Assembly (NCBI GenBank): GCA_027082925.1
Contig: JALWTD010000020.1
Coordinates: 1 to 64,000, forward strand
Direction of reading: 5' to 3'
Length of the DNA stretch: 64,000 nucleotides
Source of the DNA: Flavobacteriaceae bacterium
Lineage (GTDB): Bacteria; Bacteroidota; Bacteroidia; Flavobacteriales; Flavobacteriaceae
Shown here: positions 18,195-27,348 of the stretch, piece by piece
How positions within the stretch are numbered: position 1 is the first letter of the stretch
Layout: each line of letters starts with the position of its first letter
Notes under the pieces: generated by a model
What the model was told of the DNA's origin: nothing
The model's database searches: none
The model's input: the letters and a program-made list of their open reading frames with translations, nothing else
Made by a program: the position numbers and the translations under genes

Positions 18195-19202
18195 ATGATT
18201 GAAGAAAACAATGTATCGATAGATATCAAAGCGATTAATGAAAAGATAGAGAAAGAAAGTGCTTTTGTTGATTTACTAATGTTAGAAATGAACAAAGTAA
18301 TTGTAGGTCAAAAGCATATGGTTGAATGTTTACTTATAGGATTGTTAGGAAATGGGCATATTTTACTTGAAGGAGTTCCCGGATTAGCAAAAACACTGGC
18401 AATTAATACATTGGCTAAAGCTGTGCATGGAGAATTTAGTAGGGTACAGTTTACACCAGATTTATTACCTGCTGATGTGGTAGGTACTATGATATACAAT
18501 GTAAAGCAAAATGATTTTAGTATTAAAAAAGGACCTATTTTTGCAAACTTTGTATTGGCCGATGAAATTAACAGAGCACCGGCTAAAGTACAATCAGCAT
18601 TGCTTGAAGCTATGCAAGAGCGTCAAATAACCATTGGCGATACAACATTTAAATTAGAAGAGCCATTTTTAGTAATGGCAACTCAAAACCCTGTTGAACA
18701 AGAAGGAACATATCCACTACCTGAAGCACAGGTAGATAGGTTTATGTTAAAAACGGTTATAGACTACCCTAAAATTAGTGAAGAGCAACTTATTATGAGA
18801 CAAAACTTAAATGGAAGTTTTGAAAAAGTAAATGCAGTAGCTTCTCTCGAACAAATTAATAGAGCTAGACAAGCCGTGAAAGAAGTTTATATGGACGAAA
18901 AAATAGAGAAGTACATATTAGACCTTATTTTCGCAACACGTTATCCTGAAAAATATAACTTATCTGACCTAAAAGGATTAATTAGTTTTGGAGCTTCTCC
19001 TAGAGGAAGTATTAACTTAGCGATGGCTGCAAAATGCTACGCTTTTATAAAACGTAGAGGTTATGTAATACCAGAAGATGTAAGAGCCGTAATTTACGAT
19101 GTGTTACGTCATAGAATAGGTATTACTTACGAAGCCGAAGCCGAAAATATCACTTCAGAAAACATTATCAGTAAAATAGTAAACGAAGTAGAGGTACCTT
19201 AA
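18195..19202 (+). CDS. MoxR-family AAA+ ATPase
   Basis: A 335-residue cytoplasmic AAA ATPase. Walker A is in GVPGLAKTLAI, Walker B in FVLADEINRAP, and sensor 1 in VMATQNPVEQEGTYPLP, all typical of the MoxR/RavA group. These ATPases act as chaperones for partner proteins with von Willebrand A domains. The gene opens the Bat operon, followed by a DUF58 gene and two VWA genes, which is the standard flavobacterial order. The gap of 75 bases to the DUF58 gene is the longest inside the operon. Confidence 0.93.
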   Translation: MIEENNVSIDIKAINEKIEKESAFVDLLMLEMNKVIVGQKHMVECLLIGLLGNGHILLEGVPGLAKTLAINTLAKAVHGEFSRVQFTPDLLPADVVGTMIYNVKQNDFSIKKGPIFANFVLADEINRAPAKVQSALLEAMQERQITIGDTTFKLEEPFLVMATQNPVEQEGTYPLPEAQVDRFMLKTVIDYPKISEEQLIMRQNLNGSFEKVNAVASLEQINRARQAVKEVYMDEKIEKYILDLIFATRYPEKYNLSDLKGLISFGASPRGSINLAMAAKCYAFIKRRGYVIPEDVRAVIYDVLRHRIGITYEAEAENITSENIISKIVNEVEVP

Positions 19203-19277
19203 ATTTTAGATAGGCTTAACTTAACTAAAAGTCTGAACATAAAAAATTTAAAAAATCTACAATCGGAAATCTAGATA

Positions 19278-20150
19278 ATGGATACTAAAGAAATACTTAA
19301 AAAAGTTCGTAAAATAGAGATTAAGACAAGACGCTTGTCTGATCATATTTTCTCAGGAGAGTATCATAGCTCTTTTAAAGGAAGAGGTATGACTTTTTCT
19401 GAAGTACGACAATACCAATATGGCGATGATGTAAGAGCTATAGATTGGAATGTGACAGCTAGATACAACGAAACTTACGTAAAAGTATTTGAAGAAGAAC
19501 GAGAGTTAACCATGCTGTTAATGGTTGATATTAGTGGTTCAGAATTTTTTGGAACCACACAACAATTTAAAAGAGATACTCTTACAGAAATTGCAGCAAC
19601 ATTAGCTTTTTCTGCAATTCAAAATAATGATAAAGTAGGACTCATACTATTTTCTGATAATGTAGAACTTTTTATTCCTCCTAAAAAAGGGAAAAGTCAT
19701 GTGCTTAGAATTATAAGAGAGCTTATAGAGTTTAAACCTCAAAGTAAACAAACAAATATTTCTGAAGCACTTAAGTTTTTATCTAGTATTTTAAAGAAAA
19801 AAGCCATTGTGTTTTTACTTTCAGATTTTATGGATTCAGATTACGAACAAACATTAAAAATTGCAGGTAAAAAGCACGATGTTACCGGAATTAGAGTATT
19901 CGATAAACACGATGTTTCTATACCTAATTTAGGGATGGTACCAATGGTAGATGCTGAAACAAATCAAACAATATTGGTAAATACAGCTTCTAAAAAGGTT
20001 AGAAATGCATACCAAGCGTATTATTTAAAAAATGTAGATTATTTTGAAAAAGCCTTTAGTCATAGCGGAGCAGGCACTGTTAGTACACGGATAGATGAAA
20101 GCTATGTGAAAAAATTATTGGGATATTTTAAACACAAAGGAGCTAGATAG
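19278..20150 (+). CDS. DUF58 domain protein of the Bat operon
   Basis: A 290-residue cytoplasmic protein of the DUF58 family, with the signature GDDVRAIDWNVTARYNE at about residues 50-66. The C-terminal half resembles a degenerate von Willebrand A fold (LLMVDISGSEFFG, IVFLLSDFMDSD). DUF58 proteins are encoded directly after MoxR ATPases and probably interact with them; a biochemical activity has not been settled for the family. Its stop is directly followed by the start of the next gene, without a spacer. Confidence 0.9.
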   Translation: MDTKEILKKVRKIEIKTRRLSDHIFSGEYHSSFKGRGMTFSEVRQYQYGDDVRAIDWNVTARYNETYVKVFEEERELTMLLMVDISGSEFFGTTQQFKRDTLTEIAATLAFSAIQNNDKVGLILFSDNVELFIPPKKGKSHVLRIIRELIEFKPQSKQTNISEALKFLSSILKKKAIVFLLSDFMDSDYEQTLKIAGKKHDVTGIRVFDKHDVSIPNLGMVPMVDAETNQTILVNTASKKVRNAYQAYYLKNVDYFEKAFSHSGAGTVSTRIDESYVKKLLGYFKHKGAR

Positions 20151-21071
20151 ATGATGAGGTATGTAAAAAAAATAGTAAATCTGTTATTTTTTATTGGGTT
20201 TGTCGGTTTTTCTCAAAACAATCCGGTAAAAACATTTACAGACACAACAAATATTAGAATTGGAGAGCAAATACAGTTTAAAATAGCTGTTGCTGAGAAA
20301 AACAATGTTATTTTTCCAAAATTACAGCTAGATAGTCTAGGAAAAGTAGAGGTTGTAGAATCGTTACCAGTAGATACCTTAAAAGATAAACTGGAGAAAA
20401 AATACATTCTAACCAGTTTTGATAGTGGGAAATACATTGTTCCTAAACAAACAGTAATTGTAAATACTAAAAAGTATTTTACAGATTCATTACTAATTAA
20501 TGTTGCAACGGTAAAAGTAGACACTACCAAACAAAAAATGTTTGAGATAAAGTCTATTAGAAAAGAACCAAAAACATTTGATGATTACCGTTATTTACTA
20601 TGGTGGATTATTGCACTGTTACTATTATTGGCAGTAATACTATATTTTGTTTTCAGAAGAAAAGAACAACCAAAAGAAGCTGTAGCTTCAATTCCTCCAA
20701 TTCAAGAAGCGCTACAACGTTTAAAAGAATTAGATGAAAAACAATTGCTTCAGCAAAATAAAATCAAAGCATATTATTCAGAATTAACAGATATTGTTAG
20801 AGCATATATAGAAAAAGATATAAACATTCCGGCGTTAGAATCTACTACAAATGAATTAATAGAGACCATAATCGATTTTAACGAATCTAGTAAAATGGGG
20901 ATTTCTAGTGAAATAATTGAGCAACTAAGAGAGATTCTTCAAAGTGCCGATTTAGTGAAGTTTGCAAAATCGAAGCCTGTAGAAGAAGAGATTAAAGCTC
21001 ACAGAAATATGTCGGAACATATTTTACAAAATTTAAAACCTGTAAAAACAAAGGAAGATGAACTGGAATAA
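20151..21071 (+). CDS. Membrane-anchored Bat-operon protein, BatD-like
   Basis: A 306-residue protein with a signal peptide (about 1-21, VGFSQ), an extracytoplasmic beta-rich domain (about 22-140), one transmembrane helix (about 147-167, starting WWIIALLLLL) and a cytoplasmic helical tail (about 175-306). This resembles the shape of BatD on a smaller scale. It lies between the DUF58 and batA genes, where Bacteroidota operons often carry such an unnamed protein. A second ATG at 20154 is an equally possible start. The gene overlaps batA by 14 bases. Its function is unknown; a link between periplasmic sensing and the MoxR/VWA machinery is inference. Confidence 0.75.
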   Translation: MMRYVKKIVNLLFFIGFVGFSQNNPVKTFTDTTNIRIGEQIQFKIAVAEKNNVIFPKLQLDSLGKVEVVESLPVDTLKDKLEKKYILTSFDSGKYIVPKQTVIVNTKKYFTDSLLINVATVKVDTTKQKMFEIKSIRKEPKTFDDYRYLLWWIIALLLLLAVILYFVFRRKEQPKEAVASIPPIQEALQRLKELDEKQLLQQNKIKAYYSELTDIVRAYIEKDINIPALESTTNELIETIIDFNESSKMGISSEIIEQLREILQSADLVKFAKSKPVEEEIKAHRNMSEHILQNLKPVKTKEDELE

Positions 21072-22065
21072 TTTTGAATTTTTACATCCGGAGTTTTTAT
21101 GGTTACTATTGTTGGTACCCGTACTAGCACTATGGTATTACTTTACCGATAAAAAAAATAGTGCAACACTAAGAGTTGCCAGTACAAAAGGTTTTTTAGT
21201 AACACCATCATTGTTATCAAAGCTAAAACCCATAATATACGTATTAAGGTTGCTGGCTATTTCGTTGCTAATAATTGCATTAGCCAGACCTAGAAATGTC
21301 TCGGTAAGTAAGCGAACCAAAACCAATAAGGGAATAGATATTGTTATGGCAATAGACATTTCGGCGAGTATGTTAGCTAGAGATTTAAAACCAAACAGAT
21401 TAGAGGCTTTGAAAAAAGTTGCTACGCAGTTTGTAAACCAACGCCCTAATGATAGAATTGGAATTGTAGTATATGCCGGAGAAAGTTTTACGCAAACACC
21501 AATAACAAGTGATAAGCGTATTATTAGAAAAACCATTGCAGGGTTAAAATGGGGAGAACTTGATGGAGGAACAGCAATAGGTATGGGATTAGGCTCTGCG
21601 GTTAACAGATTAAAAGAAAGTAAGGCAAAAAGTAAAGTAATTATTTTACTAACAGACGGTGTAAACAATACAGGATTTATAGATCCAAAAACAGCTACAG
21701 AGTTAGCTGTAGGATTAGGAATTAAAGTTTATACTATTGGTTTAGGAACTAATGGTACAGCACCATTTCCTTATGCAAGAGATCAAAATACAGGTGAATT
21801 AATTTTTAAAAGATCACCTGTAGAAATAGATGACGACTTACTTAAATATATAGCAAAAGAAACCGGAGGAAAATATTTTAGAGCCACAAATAACAGTAAG
21901 TTAAAACAGATATACGATGAGATTAATAAACTGGAAAAAACAGAAATAGAAGAGTTTAAATATTACAACTATCAAGAACGCTATCGTTTATTAGTAATAA
22001 TAGCAGGTCTAATGGTTTTAATGGAACTTATACTAAAACACACTGTATTTAAAAGTTTTATTTAA
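21058..22065 (+). CDS. batA: BatA, von Willebrand A membrane protein
   Basis: A 335-residue inner-membrane protein with two N-terminal helices (about 10-28 and 58-78), a VWA domain (about 92-290) and a C-terminal helix. The metal-ion-dependent adhesion site is intact: DISAS (DxSxS), a threonine in the GGTAIGMGLG loop, and TDGVNNTG. BatA and BatB are paired VWA proteins of the Bacteroides aerotolerance operon, associated with MoxR and thought to act in envelope or oxidative-stress tolerance. The gene overlaps its upstream neighbour by 14 bases, and batB follows after 12. Confidence 0.92.
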   Translation: MNWNNFEFLHPEFLWLLLLVPVLALWYYFTDKKNSATLRVASTKGFLVTPSLLSKLKPIIYVLRLLAISLLIIALARPRNVSVSKRTKTNKGIDIVMAIDISASMLARDLKPNRLEALKKVATQFVNQRPNDRIGIVVYAGESFTQTPITSDKRIIRKTIAGLKWGELDGGTAIGMGLGSAVNRLKESKAKSKVIILLTDGVNNTGFIDPKTATELAVGLGIKVYTIGLGTNGTAPFPYARDQNTGELIFKRSPVEIDDDLLKYIAKETGGKYFRATNNSKLKQIYDEINKLEKTEIEEFKYYNYQERYRLLVIIAGLMVLMELILKHTVFKSFI

Positions 22066-22077
22066 AAAAGAAACAAA

Positions 22078-23121
22078 ATGTATCAAATAGAAGAACCAAC
22101 ATATTTTATATACTTAGCAATTATTCCGGCAATATTTGTATTGTTTTTGTTGGTGCTTTGGTGGAAAAAAAGAGTGCAAAAGCAATTTGCAGATGCATCT
22201 TTAATAGAAAAACTAAGTCCGGAAAAATCGGTTTTTAAATCGGTTTTAAAAATAAGCGTGGTAAGTTTTGCTTTAGCGCTACTTATTATCTCTTTAGCAA
22301 ACCCTAAAATGGGTACAAAATTAGAAACGGTTAAAAGACAGGGAGTAGATATTGTTTTTGCTTTAGATGTATCAAAAAGTATGTTGGCAGAAGACATAGC
22401 GCCAAGTAGATTGGAAAAGGCAAAACAAATTATTACTAAAATAATAGACAAACTGGGAAGCGATAGAATAGGAATTATTATTTATGCCGGGAACTCATAT
22501 CCGTTATTACCTATAACAACAGACCACGCTGCCGCAAAAATGTTTTTACAAAACGCATCACCAAATATGGTTTCAAGCCAAGGAACAGCTATAAATGAAG
22601 CTATAGAAAGAGCCATTACTTATTACGATAACGAAGAACAAACCAATAAGTTTTTATTTATTGTTTCTGATGGAGAAGACCACGAGGAAAATACACTAGA
22701 AGTTGCTGAAAAAGCAATAAAAGAAGGTATTAAAATCTATACAATAGGTATTGGAACTGTAGAAGGAAGCCCAATTCCTTTAAAATCTGATGGGCAGGTT
22801 ATTGGATATAAAAAAGATAGTAAAGGAGAAGTAGTTATTACAAAAATGAAGCCTGGAATTCTCCAAAATATTGCCGAAAAAGGAAAAGGGAAGTACATTA
22901 ACGGAAATAAAACAAAAGAAACAATTACAATCATCGAAGATTTATTAGTAAAAGCAGAGAAAAGTGAATTTGAAACCAAACAATTTTCAGATTACAAAGA
23001 TCAATTTCAATGGTTTATCGGCTTTGGCTTGTTGTTTTTAATTATAGACACGTTATTGTTTGAAAAGAAAACCAAATGGATTCAAAACTTAAATCTTTTT
23101 AATGAAACGAATGAGAAATAG
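22078..23121 (+). CDS. batB: BatB, von Willebrand A membrane protein
   Basis: A 347-residue protein with the same plan as BatA: two N-terminal helices (about 10-28 and 58-76), a VWA domain with intact site residues (DVSKS, QGTAINEAIE, SDGEDHEEN) and a C-terminal helix (about 308-328). It is a paralogue of batA, with the AEDIAPSRLEKAK stretch matching ARDLKPNRLEALK. It probably pairs with BatA in the membrane. The end of the gene overlaps the start of batC by 20 bases, a sign of coupled translation. Confidence 0.92.
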   Translation: MYQIEEPTYFIYLAIIPAIFVLFLLVLWWKKRVQKQFADASLIEKLSPEKSVFKSVLKISVVSFALALLIISLANPKMGTKLETVKRQGVDIVFALDVSKSMLAEDIAPSRLEKAKQIITKIIDKLGSDRIGIIIYAGNSYPLLPITTDHAAAKMFLQNASPNMVSSQGTAINEAIERAITYYDNEEQTNKFLFIVSDGEDHEENTLEVAEKAIKEGIKIYTIGIGTVEGSPIPLKSDGQVIGYKKDSKGEVVITKMKPGILQNIAEKGKGKYINGNKTKETITIIEDLLVKAEKSEFETKQFSDYKDQFQWFIGFGLLFLIIDTLLFEKKTKWIQNLNLFNETNEK

Positions 23122-23902
23122 TATTGTAATATTGTTTTTATGCTTTGCTACGCTTTCTTTCGCGCAACAGAAAGATGTGAAAAAACTTAAAAGAGAGGCA
23201 AGAGAGCTTGTTAGAGAAGGAAATAAGTTGTACAACCAACTTAAGTTTTCTGAAGCCGAAATAGCCTATAAAAAAGCATTATCTAAAGATCCAAATTACA
23301 ATAAAGCGGCCTATAATCTAGGAAATGCAATCTATCAGCAAAATAGAGCTAAAGAAGCAGTTTCGCAATTTGAGTTGGCAGCCAAAACAACTACAGATAA
23401 AATGGGCAAAGCGCAAACATTTCATAATATGGGTAACTCTTTTATGAAACAAAAGCAATATGCAAAAGCAATAGAAGCTTACAAAAATGCTCTGCGTAAC
23501 AACTCAAAAGACGACGAAACCCGTTACAATTTAGCTTTGGCGCAAAAAATGCTGAAAAACCAACAGCAAAATAAAAACAAGAACAAAAATAAAGACAATA
23601 CTAAAGATAATAAGGACAATAAAGACAAAAAGAAAGATAAAGACGGAGGAGATAAGGACAAAAATAAAGATAAAGACAAAAAGGATAAGAATAAAGGAAA
23701 AGATAAAAAAGACGATAAAGGAGACAAGAAAAAGAATCAAGATAAAAAAGATCAACAAAAAAAGAAGCGTCCAAACCAATTATCTCCAGAGCAAATGAAG
23801 CAGTTATTAGACGCAATGAATAATGAAGAAAACAAAACACAAAAGAAAGTAAACGCTAAAAAAGCAAAAGGGAGAAAGATAAAACAAGAAAAAGATTGGT
23901 AA
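23102..23902 (+). CDS. batC: BatC, TPR protein
   Basis: A 266-residue protein with a signal peptide (about 1-21, LSFAQQ), three tetratricopeptide repeats (about 35-150, for example AAYNLGNAIYQQNRAKEA and TFHNMGNSFMKQKQYAKA) and an extreme lysine/aspartate/asparagine-rich stretch (about 154-223). The TPRs serve as a scaffold for protein contacts, as expected for BatC. A second possible start, ATG at 23111, would drop three residues. The low-complexity tail is highly charged and likely disordered. The gene lies between batB (20-base overlap) and batD (2-base gap). Confidence 0.9.
   Translation: MKRMRNSIVILFLCFATLSFAQQKDVKKLKREARELVREGNKLYNQLKFSEAEIAYKKALSKDPNYNKAAYNLGNAIYQQNRAKEAVSQFELAAKTTTDKMGKAQTFHNMGNSFMKQKQYAKAIEAYKNALRNNSKDDETRYNLALAQKMLKNQQQNKNKNKNKDNTKDNKDNKDKKKDKDGGDKDKNKDKDKKDKNKGKDKKDDKGDKKKNQDKKDQQKKKRPNQLSPEQMKQLLDAMNNEENKTQKKVNAKKAKGRKIKQEKDW
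23561..23770 (+). repeat. Low-complexity Lys/Asp/Asn-coding tract in batC
   Basis: About 210 bases of purine-rich sequence made of irregular AAAGAC, AAAGAT and AAAAAC units encode about 70 residues that are nearly all K, D, N, Q or G. The opposite strand gives spurious Leu/Ser/Phe-rich open frames. Confidence 0.85.
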
Positions 23903-23904
23903 CA

Positions 23905-25674
23905 ATGAAAACAGCAAAAGTTTACATAGTAATTACTTTAATGTTTGTAACACAAGCATTGTTTGCACAACTTGAGTTTACAACCTCTGTTAGCAAAAAC
24001 AAGCTAGGTGTTAACCAACGCTTTAAAATAGAATTTACCGTAAACCAACAAGGAGCAGATAATTTTAAACCGCCTTCTTTCGCTTATTTTGATGTAGTAG
24101 GAGGCCCTAGTTCATCTGTAAATCAATCTTGGATAAACGGTAAAACCAGCTACTCACAATCGTATATTTATATTCTTCAGCCAAAAAAAGAGGGTGAGTT
24201 TACCATAGGTCCGGCAACAATAGAATATAAAGGGAAGCTTGTAAAATCAAACCCTGTTAAAATTACGGTAACTAAAAAAGTAGCTATTCCAAAAGATCCA
24301 AATAACCCGTATTATATAGCACAGCAAAACATACATTTGGTTGCCGAAGTTTCAGACTTAAAACCTTATATAGGAGAAGGAATTTACGTGGTTTACAAAT
24401 TGTTTGTTAGTAAAAACATTAGTGTTAATAACTGGCGAGTAACAGAATCTCCACAGTATAATGGTTTTTGGAATCAAGACATTGATGTAAACAACACAAA
24501 TGTTAGAAATGGAAAATACAATGGTGAAGATTACAGGTATATTGTTCTAAAAAAAGCAATACTAATTCCTCAAAAATCAGGGAAATTAGTTATTAATCCT
24601 ATGAAAATGGATTTCTCATTAGGAATACCAACAGGAAGAGGTGATTTTTTTGGAAATATGATTATGAATACAATTAATTATTCAGCAGAATCTACCACAA
24701 AAACAATAACCGTTAAACCGCTTCCTAAAGAAGGAAAACCTCTAGATTTTACAGGTGCTGTAGGAGATTTTACATTTCAAGTAACAACCGATAAAAATAC
24801 ATTAAAAGCAAATGAAGCCGCTCAAATTAAAGTAGAAATATCAGGTAGGGGAAACTTAAAGTTATTTGAAATACCAAAAATAACAACACCACCAGAATTG
24901 GAAGTGTATACTCCAGAACATAAAGAAGATGTAAAAACATCGTTAAACGGGTTAAGAGGACGTATTTCCGACTCGTATACTGTAGTGCCACAATACAAAG
25001 GGAAATATAAAATTCCGGAAGTCGTATTTTCATACTTCGATCCTAAAAAACAAAAATATTTTACAATCAAATCGGATGAAATTATTGTAAATGTAACAGA
25101 AGGAAAAGAATTGCTTTCAGGAAATAATACAACTACTTTAAAACAAAACGTAGCTGTTGAAAGCAATAGAGATTTTAGATACATTGCTTTAAAAACAACA
25201 TTTAAATCGGTAACAAGCAACCATTTCTTTAAATCTAGATTGTTTTACCTGTTATTACTCTTACCGTTTTTAGCAATACCAATAGGATTGTTTATTGGTA
25301 AAAAACAAGCAGAAAGAGCAAGTGATGTATTTGGTAACAGAATTAGAAAAGCTAATAAATTAGCTCGTAAATATTTGTCTGAAGCCAAAAAACAATTAGG
25401 AGAAAAAGAAGCTTTTTACATTGCTTTAGAAAAAGCACTTCACAATTTCTTAAAAGCTAAACTACAAATAGAAACAACAGACATTAGTAAAGATAAAATA
25501 GAAGAGTTATTAGCCAAAAAAGGTGTTGATGCTGAAGTGGTAAAAGAATTTATAAGCGTGTTAAACAATTGCGATTTTGCCAGATATACACCAAGTACAA
25601 ATGTAATGATGGAGCAAGAATTTGATAAGGCAAAAAACGTAATAACTAAAATTGATAAAATTATAACATCATGA
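23905..25674 (+). CDS. batD: BatD, large membrane-anchored Bat protein
   Basis: A 589-residue protein with a signal peptide (about 1-20, TQALFAQ), a long extracytoplasmic part made of repeated Ig-like modules (about 21-440, including FKIEFTVNQQGADNFKPPSF) and one transmembrane helix (about 445-465, LFYLLLLLPFLAIP). A cytoplasmic helical tail follows. This is the standard BatD layout. The ATG at 23905 is preferred over a TTG at 23896 because it leaves a 2-base gap to batC instead of an overlap and gives a clean signal peptide. The stop overlaps batE by 4 bases. Confidence 0.92.
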   Translation: MKTAKVYIVITLMFVTQALFAQLEFTTSVSKNKLGVNQRFKIEFTVNQQGADNFKPPSFAYFDVVGGPSSSVNQSWINGKTSYSQSYIYILQPKKEGEFTIGPATIEYKGKLVKSNPVKITVTKKVAIPKDPNNPYYIAQQNIHLVAEVSDLKPYIGEGIYVVYKLFVSKNISVNNWRVTESPQYNGFWNQDIDVNNTNVRNGKYNGEDYRYIVLKKAILIPQKSGKLVINPMKMDFSLGIPTGRGDFFGNMIMNTINYSAESTTKTITVKPLPKEGKPLDFTGAVGDFTFQVTTDKNTLKANEAAQIKVEISGRGNLKLFEIPKITTPPELEVYTPEHKEDVKTSLNGLRGRISDSYTVVPQYKGKYKIPEVVFSYFDPKKQKYFTIKSDEIIVNVTEGKELLSGNNTTTLKQNVAVESNRDFRYIALKTTFKSVTSNHFFKSRLFYLLLLLPFLAIPIGLFIGKKQAERASDVFGNRIRKANKLARKYLSEAKKQLGEKEAFYIALEKALHNFLKAKLQIETTDISKDKIEELLAKKGVDAEVVKEFISVLNNCDFARYTPSTNVMMEQEFDKAKNVITKIDKIITS

Positions 25675-26423
25675 AAAAGCAGTTATTAATTATAGTTTTA
25701 TTGTTTGGTACATTGGTACATTCACAAACGGCGTCATCGCTTTTTTCAAAAGCAAATGGGTTGTATAAAAACGGGAACTATAAAGAAGCAATAGCTCTTT
25801 ATTCTAAAATAGAAGAGCAAGGATTGGTGTCTGCAGATTTGTATTACAATTTAGGAAATAGTTATTATAAGTTAAATGAAGTAGCCCCTTCTATTTATTA
25901 TTACGAAAAAGCGTTAAAATTAAATCCGGCTCATGCCGATGCTTTAGCCAATTTAACGTTTGCAAAACGAATGACTATTGATGCTATTGAAGAATTGCCT
26001 AAAACTTTTTTACAGCGATTTTCAAAAAATGTAATAGAAGCATTTTCGTTTGATACTTGGGCTTTAATTGCTGTTATTGCATCGTTTTTTATTGCAATCT
26101 TGTTTTTACTTTATCGATTTTCTGTTTCCTCAAAAAAGAAACTCTTCTTTTTTAATGCTACTATTTTAAGTGCTTTTGTATTTATTGTAACGTTATTTTT
26201 CGCCTTTAAAAGTGAATCAGCTATTCAAAAAAATAGGGCAGCTATTATTTTTGCTGAAAAAACAGCTGTAAAAAATGCACCTTCAGTTAATGGAGATGAT
26301 ATTTTTGAACTTCATGAAGGAACCAAAGTAATTATCTTAGATGAATTAGATTCTTGGAAGAAAATTAAAATTGCAGACGGGAAAGTAGGTTGGATTGGTG
26401 CTAGTAACCTAAAAGAAATCTAA
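25671..26423 (+). CDS. batE: BatE, TPR and SH3-like membrane protein
   Basis: A 250-residue protein with a signal peptide (about 1-19, LVHSQ) and two to three TPRs (about 22-95, LYYNLGNSYYKLNEVAPS). Two transmembrane helices follow (about 122-142 and 153-173), then a C-terminal bacterial SH3-like domain (about 185-250, VIILDELDSWKKIKIADGK). This is the expected BatE architecture. It ends the Bat operon. Its stop codon is immediately followed by the stop of the minus-strand cvpA-like gene, leaving no space for a separate terminator. Confidence 0.9.
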   Translation: MKKQLLIIVLLFGTLVHSQTASSLFSKANGLYKNGNYKEAIALYSKIEEQGLVSADLYYNLGNSYYKLNEVAPSIYYYEKALKLNPAHADALANLTFAKRMTIDAIEELPKTFLQRFSKNVIEAFSFDTWALIAVIASFFIAILFLLYRFSVSSKKKLFFFNATILSAFVFIVTLFFAFKSESAIQKNRAAIIFAEKTAVKNAPSVNGDDIFELHEGTKVIILDELDSWKKIKIADGKVGWIGASNLKEI

Positions 26424-26930
26424 TTATTGTTGGGTTTCGTCGTTTTCATAAACACTTAAGAAGTTCGGAAACAGTGTAGGGGCTAATTTTTTAACAGGCT
26501 TGTATAGTACCGAGCTTTCTTTTTGCGTATTAGATATAAAAAATTCAGAACTGTTAAGTTTGCTAAAAATTAACAATCCAATACTTAACACCAAGCCTAT
26601 TTTTAAGGCTCCAAATAACCCTCCTAGTAATTTATTTAACAAACCAAGCGCTGCAAAATCGGCAATTTTGGTAAATATTTTTCCGAGTAAAGAAATTACA
26701 ACTACAATAACAGCAAAAGTAATTGCAAACGAAACAATGGTAATATATTGTTCGTCCCAATCTACAATATTAGCCAAAAAGTTTCCTGCAAAATAAGAAA
26801 AATGAATAGCACCATAAATTCCAAGTACAAGGGAAATAAGCGACGCAATTTCAACAAAAAAACCTCTTAAAAGTCCTCTTATAAATCCAAAAATTAAAAG
26901 AGAAGCTATAATAATATCAAACGTATTCAT
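26424..26930 (-). CDS. CvpA-family membrane protein
   Basis: A 168-residue integral membrane protein with four predicted helices (about 4-24, 30-50, 64-86 and 103-125), beginning MNTFDIIIASLLIFGFIRG. The N-terminal hydrophobic pattern with FIRGLLRGFF and the glycine-rich GLLNKLLGGLFGALKIG stretch match the CvpA family. E. coli CvpA was first linked to colicin V production, and its true role is likely in envelope homeostasis. It is convergent with batE, with no bases between the two stop codons. Confidence 0.85.
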   Translation of the reverse strand: MNTFDIIIASLLIFGFIRGLLRGFFVEIASLISLVLGIYGAIHFSYFAGNFLANIVDWDEQYITIVSFAITFAVIVVVISLLGKIFTKIADFAALGLLNKLLGGLFGALKIGLVLSIGLLIFSKLNSSEFFISNTQKESSVLYKPVKKLAPTLFPNFLSVYENDETQQ

Positions 26931-26966
26931 TTCTTTCTTTTTTGTAAATATACATGAATCGATTTG

Positions 26967-26974
26967 TATATTTG
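26967..26974 (+). promoter_or_regulatory. Promoter -7 box
   Basis: TATATTTG, a full match to TAnnTTTG, lies 20 bases before the ATG at 26995. A TTG at 26942-26944 lies 22 bases upstream, slightly farther than the usual spacing. Confidence 0.5.
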
Positions 26975-26994
26975 TTGCAAAATAAAATTTTAAA

Positions 26995-27348
26995 ATGTCG
27001 AGGGATCAAAAGTTAAAAGAAGATTGGGAATCACTAGTTTCGGTATTATCAAATAAATTTGGAGATGGTGAAACACTTCAATTAGATGCCATTATTTACT
27101 TAATAGGGGTACAAGAGTTAGGACAGGGATATAGAAAATTTGAAAAAGACGATAAAATTAATTTAATGCACATTGCCATTTGTAAATTATTAGAGCCTTT
27201 TGGATATTATGAATTTGAATTTTTTGATGAAGAAGGGTGGCCTCATTACAAAGTTTTAGACAACTTACCACCTCTTAAATCTGGAGAACAAACGGTTCTA
27301 ATTAAAGAAGCTATTGTCTTGTATTTTAGGTCTAAAAAATTAATTTAG
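26995..27348 (+). CDS. Conserved small cytoplasmic protein, unknown function
   Basis: A 117-residue soluble protein without a signal peptide or membrane segment. It is predicted mainly helical with a short beta part, and contains AIIYLIGVQELGQGYRKF and FGYYEFEFFDEEGWPHY. The composition and codon use look like a normal chromosomal gene, and a promoter box stands upstream. I recall similar flavobacterial proteins of unknown function but cannot name a family. Its last bases overlap the stop codon of the convergent glycoside-hydrolase-like gene. Confidence 0.7.
   Translation: MSRDQKLKEDWESLVSVLSNKFGDGETLQLDAIIYLIGVQELGQGYRKFEKDDKINLMHIAICKLLEPFGYYEFEFFDEEGWPHYKVLDNLPPLKSGEQTVLIKEAIVLYFRSKKLI

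Noticed and set aside
21138-21668. A 176-codon minus-strand open frame inside batA
   Set aside because: It is antisense to the conserved VWA domain; the hydrophobic look comes from the complementary codons.
23524-23840. Three overlapping minus-strand open frames rich in Leu, Phe and Ser
   Set aside because: They are mirror images of the Lys/Asp-coding tract of batC and have no independent support.
24822-25220. A 132-codon minus-strand open frame inside batD
   Set aside because: It lies wholly opposite a well-supported gene and shows no domain or signal.
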